Assembly (NCBI RefSeq): GCF_008329715.1
Contig: NZ_VTSR01000017.1
Coordinates: forward strand, 124,001-188,000
Reading direction: 5' to 3'
Length of the DNA: 64,000 nucleotides
Source of the DNA: Gimesia chilikensis
GTDB taxonomy: Bacteria; Planctomycetota; Planctomycetia; Planctomycetales; Planctomycetaceae
Shown one piece after another: positions 37,590 to 51,865 of the stretch. A model generated the notes under the pieces. It searched no databases. It was not told where the DNA came from and was given only the letters and a program-made list of their open reading frames with translations. Each line of letters starts with the position of its first letter. The first letter of the stretch is position 1. The translations under genes and the position numbers were made by a program.

Positions 37590-38969
37590 ATGAATAAGTC
37601 TACCAGACAAATCTCCCTGTCCACTCTGTTACTGGTGGCGGTCATCTCGGCAGCCCTCTGTTTTGGAGTGGTGGCTTTGCTGACGAATATTTTCGAACGT
37701 AAGCAGGAGGCCCGTACGACGGTCATGCGGGTGGTTGAGATCGATGACAATACCACTGATCCCGCAGTCTGGGGAAAGAACTTTCCGCTGCAATACGATG
37801 ATTATCTGAAAACAGCCGACATGGTGCAGACAACTTACGGCGGGAGTGAGGCGATTCCCCAGGCACCGACCGATGCTGACCCGCGCGACTTTGTTTCACG
37901 GAGTAAACTGGAACGCATTCCTCAACTGAAACAGATGTGGGCCGGGTATGCCTTTTCGAAAGATTATCGCGAAAAACGCGGCCATGCCTTTATGCTGACC
38001 GATCAGCTTTATACCGAACGCCAGAAAGTAGGGCAGCCCGGGACCTGCATCCACTGTCACGCTTCCACATACGTCCCGATGAAGGAACTCGGTGATGGGG
38101 ACATCATGGCAGGTTTTGAAAAACTCAATACCATGCCTTACATGCAGGCCAAAGATCATGTGAAGCATCCCGTCGCCTGTATCGACTGTCACGAACCGGA
38201 GACGATGGCACTGCGAATCACCCGACCCGCGTTCATGGAAGGCATCGCAGCCTATAAGGCCTCGCAGGGAATCGAAGACTATGACGTCAATCGTGACGCC
38301 ACGCGGCAGGAAATGCGGTCTTATATCTGTGGACAATGTCACGTGGAATACTATTTCAAAGGGGATAAAAAACGGCTGACCTATCCCTGGGCGAAAGGCC
38401 TCACGGTCGATGCCGCTTACGAGTATTACGAAGAAGAAAACTTCAAAGACTGGACGCACGCGGAAACAGAAGCGCCGATGCTGAAAGCTCAGCATCCGGA
38501 ATTCGAGCTCTGGTCACAAGGCATTCATGCGCGGGCCGGTGTCAGTTGCGCGGATTGTCATATGGCGTATAAACGGGTGGGAGCGATGAAGATCAGCGAT
38601 CATCATATCCGCAGTCCGTTACTGAATGTGAATGCTTCCTGTGGCACCTGTCATAAAGCAGACGACAAAGAGCTGATTGCCCGCACGGAAATGATTCAGG
38701 CCCGTCATCAGAAACTGGTGGAGGTTGCCCTGGACAGTGTGATCGATCTGGTCAATGACATTAACGCTGCGAAGAAGAAAGGAATCTCTGCTGAGAAACT
38801 CAAGGAGGCCCAGCAATGGCAACGCAAAGCCACCTTCTATGTCGACTATGTCGAAGCCGAAAATTCCTCTGGTTTCCATGCAGGTCAGGAGGCAGCCCGG
38901 ATTCTGGGCGAGTCGATCAACTACTCCCGCAAAGGACAGAATGTGCTGCATCAGGCCGCACAGGACTGA
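37590..38969 (+). CDS. nrfA: Cytochrome c nitrite reductase NrfA (ammonia forming)
   Basis: A 459-residue pentaheme enzyme reducing nitrite to ammonium with six electrons, in the periplasm. Heme motifs are CIHCH 153-157, CIDCH 197-201, CGQCH 247-251, CADCH 320-324 and CGTCH 351-355. The catalytic Tyr lies in HVEYYF (254 or 255) and the catalytic His in QGIHARAG (313). The first, catalytic heme motif is CxxCH, not the CxxCK of E. coli NrfA; CxxCH forms exist elsewhere. An N-terminal hydrophobic segment (10-32) serves as signal or anchor. Partner is NrfH immediately upstream. Confidence 0.94.
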   Translation: MNKSTRQISLSTLLLVAVISAALCFGVVALLTNIFERKQEARTTVMRVVEIDDNTTDPAVWGKNFPLQYDDYLKTADMVQTTYGGSEAIPQAPTDADPRDFVSRSKLERIPQLKQMWAGYAFSKDYREKRGHAFMLTDQLYTERQKVGQPGTCIHCHASTYVPMKELGDGDIMAGFEKLNTMPYMQAKDHVKHPVACIDCHEPETMALRITRPAFMEGIAAYKASQGIEDYDVNRDATRQEMRSYICGQCHVEYYFKGDKKRLTYPWAKGLTVDAAYEYYEEENFKDWTHAETEAPMLKAQHPEFELWSQGIHARAGVSCADCHMAYKRVGAMKISDHHIRSPLLNVNASCGTCHKADDKELIARTEMIQARHQKLVEVALDSVIDLVNDINAAKKKGISAEKLKEAQQWQRKATFYVDYVEAENSSGFHAGQEAARILGESINYSRKGQNVLHQAAQD

Positions 38970-39118
38970 ATCACATTTCTAAATCTTATTTATCAAAATC
39001 GCACAACGCATGTTGATTGGCTGATATGTGCCGGGTACTATCAAAAGTATCTATCACTCCGCGATCAGCCCCGGCTCAGATCGCACCAGCCCTCACCTGA
39101 TACCAGGAAACGATCAGC

Positions 39119-40366
39119 ATGTATCGACTCTCGCTCTGCCTCGTGCTTGTTTTCATGCTTTCTCCACTGGCTGCCGCTGGTGAATCCGCAACTCAGAGGA
39201 CTCTGGAATGGAAGGCGGGGGCCGCTTCCGCAAAGATCACGCCTGAAAAACCTTTAAAGATGGCGGGCTATGCGGGACGGAAAGAACCGGCTGAAGGCAC
39301 CGAACAGGACCTGTATGCGAAAGCCCTCGCGGTAGAGGATCAGCAGGGGAATCGGGTGGTCTTTCTGACACTCGACCTGATCGGTGTGATCGATCGCCTG
39401 AGAAGTGATGTGACCAGCCAGGTGCAGGAGAAATATAAACTCAATCCTGCTGCGCTACTCATGAATGCTTCTCATACGCACTGCGGTCCGGCCTATGGTC
39501 GCGATGACGCAGAGGAATATTACAACCAGCTATCTGCGACTCTGGTGAAAACCATTGGACAGGCGATTGAAAAACTGCAACCGGCACAACTCAGCTGGTC
39601 TGCGGCCCGCTGTTCTGTCGCTATGAACCGCCGCACGCCAACCGCGACCGGCTATCGGAATCATCCCAATCCCGATGGTCGCGTGGACCATCAGGTCCCC
39701 GTTCTGCGAGTCGATGATGCCGAGGGGAATCTGAAAGCGGTCATGTTCGGTTATGCCTGTCACAATACGACGATGGGCTTCCGCAAATGGCTGGGAGACT
39801 ATGCCGGTTTCGCGCAGGAATATTTTGAGAAAGACCACCCCGGCGTTACAGCCCTGTTTATGATGGGCTGCGGCGGTGACCAGAATCCTTATCCTCGCAG
39901 TGAACTGCACTATGCTCATAAACATGGACGCTCACTGGCAACCGCGGTCGAAGCGGCCCTGGAAGTCAACCAGCGGAGTCTGCTGCATCAGCACAAGTTG
40001 CATGGTCCGCTGAAAGCAGCTTACGGCACCGTCGAACTGGAGTACCTGCCTGAGAAGAAGCGGGAGCCCTGGGACTACCCGGTACAGGTGATTCAGTTTG
40101 GGAAGGATTTGACTCTGGTGGCATTGGGTACGGAGGTCGTCGTCGACTATGCCCTGCGTATCAAACAGGAACTGTATGAGGAAGAGGGCCCCGCGGTCTG
40201 GGTCGCCGGTTATTCAAACGTTTATTCCGGCTACATTCCCAGCAAACGAGTGTTACTGGAAGGGGGTTATGAAGCGAGTCGTCCCTATAAGCCCGATGTG
40301 GAAGAACGCATCATCGGAAAGGTACTCGAACTCAACGAAAGCCTGTCTACCCAGGAATCAAAGTAA
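39119..40366 (+). CDS. Secreted neutral/alkaline ceramidase-like protein
   Basis: A 415-residue exported protein matching the N-terminal domain of neutral/alkaline non-lysosomal ceramidases. After the signal peptide (1-20) come GAASAKITPEKPLKMAGYAGR, LTLDLIGV, the zinc-binding NASHTHCGP, a YACHNTTMG motif and GCGGDQNPYP, all characteristic. The C-terminal immunoglobulin-like domain of full ceramidases (about 700 residues) is absent, which is usual for the many planctomycete members. Amide hydrolysis of a lipid or other substrate is inferred only from family. The PSD1 gene starts 35 bases downstream, so an operon with PSD1 and DUF1501 is likely. Confidence 0.88.
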   Translation: MYRLSLCLVLVFMLSPLAAAGESATQRTLEWKAGAASAKITPEKPLKMAGYAGRKEPAEGTEQDLYAKALAVEDQQGNRVVFLTLDLIGVIDRLRSDVTSQVQEKYKLNPAALLMNASHTHCGPAYGRDDAEEYYNQLSATLVKTIGQAIEKLQPAQLSWSAARCSVAMNRRTPTATGYRNHPNPDGRVDHQVPVLRVDDAEGNLKAVMFGYACHNTTMGFRKWLGDYAGFAQEYFEKDHPGVTALFMMGCGGDQNPYPRSELHYAHKHGRSLATAVEAALEVNQRSLLHQHKLHGPLKAAYGTVELEYLPEKKREPWDYPVQVIQFGKDLTLVALGTEVVVDYALRIKQELYEEEGPAVWVAGYSNVYSGYIPSKRVLLEGGYEASRPYKPDVEERIIGKVLELNESLSTQESK

Positions 40367-40401
40367 ACCGACATCGGTCAATTCCTTCGGGAGAGAACTG
40401 C

Positions 40402-43400
40402 ATGTACCCAGCCTGCAGAACAATTTCACAGAGAGTCGCGATACTCAGTCTGATACTGTTGTCGCTGACCGTCACCAGTCTTGTACAGGCCGAGAAGCCT
40501 GCTCCCGGTCTGGAACTGTTCGAGAATAAAATCCGACCGGTGCTGATCGAGCATTGTTACGAATGTCATTCTGCAGCAACCACCGACATCAAAGGGGGAC
40601 TGCGAGTTGACAGTCGTGAGGCGATTCGCAGTGGGGGAGAATCGGGCGCTGCAGTGGTTCCGCATCAGACCGGGCAAAGCCTGTTACTCGATGCGCTCCG
40701 ACACGATTCATTTGAGATGCCGCCGGGTAAGAAGCTACCTGATGAGGTCATTGCCGACTTTGTCAAGTGGGTGGAGCTGGGCGCACCAGACTCCCGCGAT
40801 CAACCGCCGAGCGTCGATGAAGCCGCCTCGCTCTCCTGGAAAGCGATCTTCGAAAAACGACGTCAGTGGTGGAGTCTGCAACCACTGCAGAAGGTCACGC
40901 CACCCATCGTGACGAACAACGACTGGTCTGAACGACCCGTGGATCGTTTTCTGTTAGAGAAGTTGCAGCAATCTCATTTACAACCCGCCAAAACTGCGAG
41001 TCCACGAACTCTCATCAGGCGACTTTCGTTCGTATTAACGGGACTGCCTCCCACACCTGAAGAAGTCGAAGAGTTCGTCTCAGCAGCAAAACAGGATCGT
41101 CAGGCTGCCTACGAGCGACTGGTAGACCGGCTACTGGCATCGCCTCATTATGGGGAGCGGTTTGCCCGGCACTGGATGGACGTCGTGCGATACACGGACA
41201 CCTATGGTTACGAATGGGATAACCCCGCCAAGGGTTCCTGGGAGTATCGCGATTATCTGATTCGCGCATTCAACCAGGATGTAGGCTTTGATCAACTGGT
41301 GCGTGAGCAGATCGCAGGCGACCTGTTACCCGAACCACGGATTAACCGGCAGAGCGGGTTTCAAGAAAGCCTGATCGGCCCGATGTTCTACCATATGGGC
41401 GAACATCGTCACGGCGACAGCATCAATTTTAACGGCATTCACCAGGAGATGGTCAACAATAAGATAGATGCCTTCTCGAAAGCGTTTCTGGCGAGCACCG
41501 TTGCCTGCGCCCGCTGTCACGATCATAAGCTGGATGCCATATCCCAACGAGACTATTATGCGATGGCAGCGGTCTTCATGACACCCCGCTGGACGTCACG
41601 TGTGATTGATGCCCCGGGTAAACAGGATGTACTGATCGGACAGTTGTTAAAACTGCGAAATGAAATCCAACAGGAATTAAAACTGGTCTGGAGTCAGCAG
41701 GCCGAGCAGTTCACCTCCGAACTTGCGACTGCCCTCGATCCCTCTGCTGAAGACTCCCGTTCCCGCATCTGGCGCGAAGCGTTAGGGTTGACTACAGAAA
41801 AAAAACAGAAGTCCGTCAAATTAAAAGCAGGGGACATCGCGTGGCCGGCTAATCAACTGTTGAAATTATCCACGCCAGCTGAAATCAAAACAAACTGGGA
41901 GCAGCTGCAGGTAGCCTGGCGCACTGCCAGCGAAACACATCGTCGACAGAACAAAGAGCGATTTAAGGTACTGACGGACTTCTCAAAATCCGGTTTTCCT
42001 GAAGGCTGGCAGGTCGAAGGAGACGGTATTCGCTTTGGATATGTTACAGAGGGAACTCCTTTAGTCTCTCTGCAGGGAGAGCAACTGATTCAGCAACTGT
42101 TGCCCCGCGGATATCACACACATGCACTTTCTTCTAAATTACCGGGAGCGATCCGACCACCGTCTGAGCGAAAGCTACCAGGAAAGATGGTCAGCCTGAA
42201 TGTGGCTGGCGGTGAGTGGAGCGGTTTTCTCCGCACACCTGACAATGCGTTTCAAACTGAGAATGTGATCTTTTTTGATCGAAGCGAGCCAGCCTGGCAG
42301 ACCTTTGCTGATCGTCCGCTGGTCAACGGCATCCAGCGAATGATGTTTGAAATCGCAACCAGCGATCTGAATCCCGATTTCCCACCCCGGACCGGAAAAA
42401 CCCGGGCCGGCGGCAAGCTGCTGCCTGCGGAGGATTTTGGTTTTGATAAACGGAGCTGGTTCAGTGTGACAAAAATTGTCAGCCATGATCAACCAGGAAC
42501 GCCCGCGGATGAACAGGCCCACTTCTCTACCTTATATGACCAGACCGTTCCAGATAATCAGACCGAGGCCAGCCAGCGGATCGCAGCCTGGTTGACCGGA
42601 AGCGTGAAGCGCTGGTGTCAGGATCAACCGAATGCTGGTGATGTCACGTTGATCAACTGGCTGCTGAAAAACCGGCTGCTGGATAATCATGCTGACGCGG
42701 GTTCGCGTCTCAAGCAACTGGTCACCGAGTACCGCCAGATAGAGTCGCAAATCCAGTTTGCTCACACAGCTAACAGTATGGATGAACGTGGTTTGACAGA
42801 GGTTTCTTATCCCCTCAATATCCGGGGGAATGTTGATGATCCCGGAAAACTGATTCCGCCTGACTTTCTGGAAGTCTTTGCCGGACGGCATCAGGTTCCT
42901 CAGAGCCCGGGCAGTGGTCGACTGGAACTGTCAGAGTACCTGATCAGCCCGGAACATCCTCTGACCGCGCGAGTCTATGTGAACCGGGTCTGGCAGTGGG
43001 TCTTTGGTGAGGGACTTGTACGAACCCCCAATGACTTCGGGCACCTGGGTGAGCAACCCACGCATCCGGAACTGCTGGACTACCTGGCGCAGGAATTCAT
43101 GGCAGACGGCTGGTCAACCAGACGCCTGGTACGCCGACTGGTACTGACGCAGGCATTTCAACAGTCGGGAACCGTGTCTGAACTGTCCAAAGACATTGAT
43201 GCAGACAACCATTTATGGCATCACTACCCGACCCGTAGACTGGAAGCCGAGGCGATTCGCGATTCGCTGCTGACGGTGTCTGGTAGTCTGGACCGTCGGT
43301 TGTATGGTCGTCCGATTGAAGTTCCCCGATCCAAACCCGATCCTGCGAAACGACTGTTCGATGGTCCCCTGGATGGTGCAGGGCGGCGCTCGATTTATCT

Positions 43401-43785
43401 GCGGATGTCGATCATGGATCCTCCCCGGTTTCTGGTTGGCTTTAATCTGCCGGATTTAAAACTCCCCACCGGCAAACGAGATGTCACTAATGTGCCCAAC
43501 CAGGCCTTGATCCTGATGAACGATCCATTTGTCATCAGTCAGGCAGAGGAGTGGTCGAAGCGTCTGATTACTTATTCAAGTGAAACGGTGGAACAACGGT
43601 TACAGCAGATGTTTCTGACTGCCTATGGACGACATCCCGAAGCGAGTGAAGTCAAACGCTGGACAGCGTTGATTGAAGAACTGGGAGGGACGCATGAGCG
43701 GAGCGGATTGCTGCAGAATCCAGAGGTCTGGCGGCATGTGGCTCACGCCATGTTTAATACCAAAGAATTCATTTATTACCGGTAA
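40402..43785 (+). CDS. PSD1/PSCyt1 cytochrome-type protein, long form (DUF1549/DUF1553)
   Basis: An 1127-residue exported protein, the long form of the family. After the signal peptide, PSCyt1 carries CYECH near residue 53 and FEMPPGKKLP. DUF1549 follows (PVDRFLLEKLQQ, LSFVLTGLPPTPEE, FARHWMDVVRYTDT), with CARCHDHK. The insert between about 410 and 830 is beta-rich and unlike the other PSD1 in this window; it may be a carbohydrate-binding-like domain. DUF1553 ends the protein (GRLELSEYLIS, NRVWQWVFGEG, TKEFIYYR). It lies between a ceramidase-like gene and its DUF1501 partner, which starts five bases after its stop. Confidence 0.93.
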   Translation: MYPACRTISQRVAILSLILLSLTVTSLVQAEKPAPGLELFENKIRPVLIEHCYECHSAATTDIKGGLRVDSREAIRSGGESGAAVVPHQTGQSLLLDALRHDSFEMPPGKKLPDEVIADFVKWVELGAPDSRDQPPSVDEAASLSWKAIFEKRRQWWSLQPLQKVTPPIVTNNDWSERPVDRFLLEKLQQSHLQPAKTASPRTLIRRLSFVLTGLPPTPEEVEEFVSAAKQDRQAAYERLVDRLLASPHYGERFARHWMDVVRYTDTYGYEWDNPAKGSWEYRDYLIRAFNQDVGFDQLVREQIAGDLLPEPRINRQSGFQESLIGPMFYHMGEHRHGDSINFNGIHQEMVNNKIDAFSKAFLASTVACARCHDHKLDAISQRDYYAMAAVFMTPRWTSRVIDAPGKQDVLIGQLLKLRNEIQQELKLVWSQQAEQFTSELATALDPSAEDSRSRIWREALGLTTEKKQKSVKLKAGDIAWPANQLLKLSTPAEIKTNWEQLQVAWRTASETHRRQNKERFKVLTDFSKSGFPEGWQVEGDGIRFGYVTEGTPLVSLQGEQLIQQLLPRGYHTHALSSKLPGAIRPPSERKLPGKMVSLNVAGGEWSGFLRTPDNAFQTENVIFFDRSEPAWQTFADRPLVNGIQRMMFEIATSDLNPDFPPRTGKTRAGGKLLPAEDFGFDKRSWFSVTKIVSHDQPGTPADEQAHFSTLYDQTVPDNQTEASQRIAAWLTGSVKRWCQDQPNAGDVTLINWLLKNRLLDNHADAGSRLKQLVTEYRQIESQIQFAHTANSMDERGLTEVSYPLNIRGNVDDPGKLIPPDFLEVFAGRHQVPQSPGSGRLELSEYLISPEHPLTARVYVNRVWQWVFGEGLVRTPNDFGHLGEQPTHPELLDYLAQEFMADGWSTRRLVRRLVLTQAFQQSGTVSELSKDIDADNHLWHHYPTRRLEAEAIRDSLLTVSGSLDRRLYGRPIEVPRSKPDPAKRLFDGPLDGAGRRSIYLRMSIMDPPRFLVGFNLPDLKLPTGKRDVTNVPNQALILMNDPFVISQAEEWSKRLITYSSETVEQRLQQMFLTAYGRHPEASEVKRWTALIEELGGTHERSGLLQNPEVWRHVAHAMFNTKEFIYYR

Positions 43786-43790
43786 CTGAT

Positions 43791-45242
43791 ATGCAGAGCT
43801 CATCATTCCGTTACAGTCGCTGCCCGGGGGCATTGCCCGTCAATTCCCGCCGTGGCTTCCTGAAGCAGACGAGTGCCGGTTTTGGCTGGTTGGCGCTGGC
43901 AGGTCTGCTGGGTGAGCAGAGTCGATTGCAGGCAGCACCGCAATCAACGCCGCCCCATCATGCACCGCGCGTCAAAAATGTCATCTTTTGTTTTATGGAC
44001 GGCGGACCCAGTCACGTGGATACGTTCGATCCCAAGCCAGCATTGAAAACGCATGAAGGGAAACCGATCGGGGCAGGGGCCGTTTCCAAGCGATCTCAAT
44101 CGAGTGCTGGTCGGGTCTGGCTGGGAAGTCCCTGGAAATTCCGACAACGGGGTGAGAGCGGTCTCTGGGTCAGCGATCTGTTTCCGCAGCTGGCTCAAGT
44201 GGCTGACGAACTGTGTGTCGTACGTTCCATGGTGGGAGAACTACCCTTACATGGTCAACAGAATCTGTTGTTGCACACGGGGCGGATCATCGGACAGGCA
44301 CCGAGTATGGGGGCCTGGGTTTCTTATGGACTGGGTACCGAGAACCGTAATCTTCCCGCCTACGTCGTGTTGAATAACGACTGGGTACCGAATGGTGGCC
44401 TGGAAAACTTTGGCAGTTCGTTTCTCCCCGCTACACATCAGGCAACGCAGTTGCGTGCGAAAGGCGTCCCCGTGGATAACATCCGGCCGGGTGATTCACT
44501 ATCGCTGCAACAGCGCAAGCTGGAACTGCTGGCTGCACAGGACCAGATCTTCGCGGACAAAGCCTCTGCAGCTTCACCCATTGAGAGTGCGATCGCCAAC
44601 TACGAAACCGCGTTTCGGATGCAGACCCTGGTTCCTGAAGTCTCCGACATCAGTCAGGAGCCTGCTTACATCCAGCGCGAGTATGGCGTGGATTCGACCG
44701 ACGAACATCAGCACTACTACGCAATCCAGGCACTGCGAGCCCGGCGTCTTGTCGAAGCGGGAGTCCGATTTGTGGAGATCACGTGTCCCAGTTTCGACAG
44801 CAATAACAGTCCCTGGGATCAGCACGGGCAGCTCAAGAAAAACCATGAGAAGAATGCGCGGATTACGGAACAGTCCGTGGCGGCGCTGATTATCGATCTG
44901 AAACGACGTGGTCTACTCGATGAGACGCTGGTCGTCTGGGCGGGAGAAATGGGACGGACTCCCCATACGCCGAAAGTCACGCCGACCTGTGGTCGTGATC
45001 ATCATGTCAACGGCTACAGTCTGTTCCTGGCCGGGGGTGGCTTTAAACCGGGAATCACTTTCGGAGAGACCGACGAATTTGGCAATGCGGTCGTCGAACA
45101 CCCACTGTCGATTCATGACATCCATGCGACGATTCTGCATCAACTGGGCCTGAATCATGAAGCACTGACGTTTCGACATGGGGGCCGTGACCATCGTTTG
45201 ACTGATGTGCACGGACATGTAATCCAGGAGATACTGAGTTAA
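43791..45242 (+). CDS. DUF1501 protein, Tat-exported
   Basis: A 483-residue DUF1501 protein starting five bases after the PSD1 stop, so surely cotranscribed. A Tat signal (SRRGFLKQTSAGFGWLALAG) is followed by the family segments IFCFMDGGPSHVDTFDPKP, SMGAWVSYGLGTEN, NSPWDQHG and VVWAGEMGRTP. The metal-ligand-like Asp and His residues of the alkaline-phosphatase superfamily are apparent. The molecular function is not established. It differs from the first DUF1501 in this window by a longer N-terminal region containing AVSKRSQSSAGRV. Confidence 0.93.
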   Translation: MQSSSFRYSRCPGALPVNSRRGFLKQTSAGFGWLALAGLLGEQSRLQAAPQSTPPHHAPRVKNVIFCFMDGGPSHVDTFDPKPALKTHEGKPIGAGAVSKRSQSSAGRVWLGSPWKFRQRGESGLWVSDLFPQLAQVADELCVVRSMVGELPLHGQQNLLLHTGRIIGQAPSMGAWVSYGLGTENRNLPAYVVLNNDWVPNGGLENFGSSFLPATHQATQLRAKGVPVDNIRPGDSLSLQQRKLELLAAQDQIFADKASAASPIESAIANYETAFRMQTLVPEVSDISQEPAYIQREYGVDSTDEHQHYYAIQALRARRLVEAGVRFVEITCPSFDSNNSPWDQHGQLKKNHEKNARITEQSVAALIIDLKRRGLLDETLVVWAGEMGRTPHTPKVTPTCGRDHHVNGYSLFLAGGGFKPGITFGETDEFGNAVVEHPLSIHDIHATILHQLGLNHEALTFRHGGRDHRLTDVHGHVIQEILS

Positions 45243-45273
45243 AGTCGCGCTCCATGAAGTTCCAGTTAAATGT

Positions 45274-45291
45274 CAGATTCGAATCTGTTTT
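45274..45291 (+). terminator. Weak hairpin with T-run after DUF1501
   Basis: CAGAT-TCGA-ATCTG is a perfect 14-base palindrome, followed by TTTT, 31 bases after the DUF1501 stop. A 5-bp stem is weak for an intrinsic terminator. It could instead be a small protein-binding palindrome. A TATAAT lies at 45424-45429, 39 bases before the next gene, but I find no matching -35. Confidence 0.3.
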
Positions 45292-45467
45292 CAATGACTC
45301 TTGAGTTGCCGGGCCCCTCTCAGAGGATTTAAAATCCAAGTATCCATCCCGGAAGGCCGTCCACGGTAAATCCTCCGTCGCATCTGCCGTTCCTGTAACG
45401 CGTGATCAACGCAGACACATTCATATAATTCCCACCCGCCAATTCCACTGAAACAGGTATATTACGT

Positions 45468-47057
45468 ATGTTCGATTACAAACGGCTTAATGAAGCAGTT
45501 AAAGCAGAGAACGGTATCAGCCGTCGTCTCTTTTTATCTTATGGTGCAGCGCTGTCGACTCTCCCTTTACTGGGTCGAGCCAGTTGGGCAAATCCCTCTC
45601 CCGTTTTCCAGAAAGATCCATTCACTCTGGGTGTCGCTTCGGGCGATCCGGACTCGACCAGTGTGATTTTATGGACCCGCCTCGCACCCGAACCACTGCA
45701 GCCCCACGGCGGTTTAGGTCCTCAGCCGATTGAAGTCAAATGGGAACTGGCGGAAGACGAAGGCTTTCAGAAGCTGGTAGCTTCAGGCACGGCCCAGGCA
45801 ACTCCACAGCTCGGGCATTCCGTGCACGTGGAAGCGAAAGGCCTGAAACCCGATCACTGGTACTGGTATCGGTTCCAGGCAGGCGATGCCGTCAGCCCCG
45901 TGGGACGTACGCGGACAATGCCTGAAACCACCGCGATGCCGGACCAGCTGAAATTTGCTTTCGCCAGCTGTCAGAACTATGAACAGGGGCTGTTTACCGC
46001 CTACGAACAGATGGCCCAGGACGACCTGGACCTGGTCTTCCATCTGGGCGATTACATCTACGAATATCAGTCTGGCAGAAACGGCAAGATCCGCACACAC
46101 TTTGGCCCCGAGATCGAATCACTGGGCGACTACCGGATTCGTCACTCCCAGTACCGCGCTGATCCATTGCTGCATAACATGCATGCGAAATGCCCCTGGT
46201 TTGTAACCTGGGATGACCATGAATTTGATAATAACTGTGCCGCTGATGTCTCCGAAGAACTGGATGCCGACCCGATTGACTATCTGCTCAGACGGGCCAA
46301 CGCTTACCAGGCATATTATGAAATGATGCCGCTGAGACCTGGTTGTCTGCCACAGGGACCGCATATGCAGCTCTATCGCCAGGGTGGTTTTGGACGATTG
46401 GCAGATTTCTTTGTGCTGGATACGCGCCAGTATCGTTCCGATCAGCCGAACGGGGATAAGAAATCTCCGCTGAATCAATCAGCTATGGCACGCAGTAATT
46501 CGCTGCTGGGTGGTCCACAGCGGAACTGGCTGCAGTCCCAGCTGATCAGCTCAGATGCAACCTGGAACGTTCTGGCCCAGCAGGTGATGATGGGCATGGT
46601 GAGTTTCTCTTCGAAAGATGAAGAGCGGGTCTATTCCATGGACCAGTGGCCCGGCAGTGCCTATGAACGGATGCAGTTAATGCAATTCATGGCTGATCGC
46701 CGCGTCCCCAATCCGGTGGTGTTAACAGGTGACATTCATTCCAACTGGGTGAATAATCTGCGTGTGGATGACCGCAAGCCGGAAACACCTGTCGTGGCAA
46801 CCGAATTTGTAGGAACCTCCATCAGCAGTGGTGGGAACGGTGTGCAGAAACGAAAAGGGCATGCTGACATTCTCTCACACAACCCCTGCGTTCAGTTCCA
46901 GAACTCCGAACGTGGCTATGTCCGCTGCACCGTGACTCCTAAAGACTGGACCAGCGAGTACATGGTGGTGGATGATGTCACCCGTCCCGGGGGGCATGTC
47001 ACTCCGCGGGCTGCATTCGTAGTCGAAGCGGGTACTCCGGGAGCACAACCGGCTTAA
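45468..47057 (+). CDS. phoD: Alkaline phosphatase D (PhoD), Tat-exported
   Basis: A 529-residue PhoD-type phosphatase/phosphodiesterase. The Tat signal is SRRLFLSYGAALS. The N-terminal purple-acid-phosphatase-like beta domain (FTLGVASGDPDSTSVILWTRL) precedes the catalytic domain: FASCQNYEQG (metal-binding Cys), HLGDYIYEYQ, VTWDDHEFDNN and VVLTGDIHSNW. All ligand positions appear intact, and length is normal for PhoD, which uses Ca2+ and Fe3+. It would release phosphate from diesters outside the cytoplasm. It follows DUF1501 after 225 bases and likely has its own promoter. It converges on the hybrid kinase gene. Confidence 0.9.
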   Translation: MFDYKRLNEAVKAENGISRRLFLSYGAALSTLPLLGRASWANPSPVFQKDPFTLGVASGDPDSTSVILWTRLAPEPLQPHGGLGPQPIEVKWELAEDEGFQKLVASGTAQATPQLGHSVHVEAKGLKPDHWYWYRFQAGDAVSPVGRTRTMPETTAMPDQLKFAFASCQNYEQGLFTAYEQMAQDDLDLVFHLGDYIYEYQSGRNGKIRTHFGPEIESLGDYRIRHSQYRADPLLHNMHAKCPWFVTWDDHEFDNNCAADVSEELDADPIDYLLRRANAYQAYYEMMPLRPGCLPQGPHMQLYRQGGFGRLADFFVLDTRQYRSDQPNGDKKSPLNQSAMARSNSLLGGPQRNWLQSQLISSDATWNVLAQQVMMGMVSFSSKDEERVYSMDQWPGSAYERMQLMQFMADRRVPNPVVLTGDIHSNWVNNLRVDDRKPETPVVATEFVGTSISSGGNGVQKRKGHADILSHNPCVQFQNSERGYVRCTVTPKDWTSEYMVVDDVTRPGGHVTPRAAFVVEAGTPGAQPA

Positions 47058-47091
47058 GTGATCAATCCGCTATGCTGACATTCGACTGAGA

Positions 47092-51393
<4,302 letters not shown>

Positions 51394-51865
51394 GGCAGAA
51401 AATCAGGGAGAAACAGACGACTGACGACAGATAATTTGTCCCGTTGCAGAATTCATGGTGCAGGTAGTAAGTAACATCAAATCGCAACGCGGATACCTAC
51501 CACATACTTTCGTCCCTGAACTTAAGCAGAGACGACAAAAACAGAAAACGTGAAACCCATGACAGTTATGTCTGCTGATAGGATTCTGTTGAATTTTTCT
51601 GCTGCCACAGTTTCTCGGCAATGTGCCTGAGGAATTCCCCTGCAATTTCTACTAAACGCCAGATTTTGCTCCTGCGCTTCAGGTTTTGAGATTCATAGAA
51701 TTTTCATTGGTATTATTAAATGATCTGTCTAGAATAAAACATACCTGTACATCTCATTCGAGTTCACGACAACGGGCCTGTCTTCAAGATTGATTTTCAA
51801 GATCAGTTCTGCGAACTTGCACTTGAGGCATTTACCAATCTCATTCATCTCAGGGAGAATCCGCC
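51394..51865 (+). other. Intergenic region between hybrid kinase and sulfatase
   Basis: About 470 bases separate divergent genes. Composition becomes AT-rich around 51700-51745. I find no protein-like frame, RNA gene, strong inverted repeat or convincing promoter pair. Promoters for both flanking genes should lie here. Confidence 0.4.
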
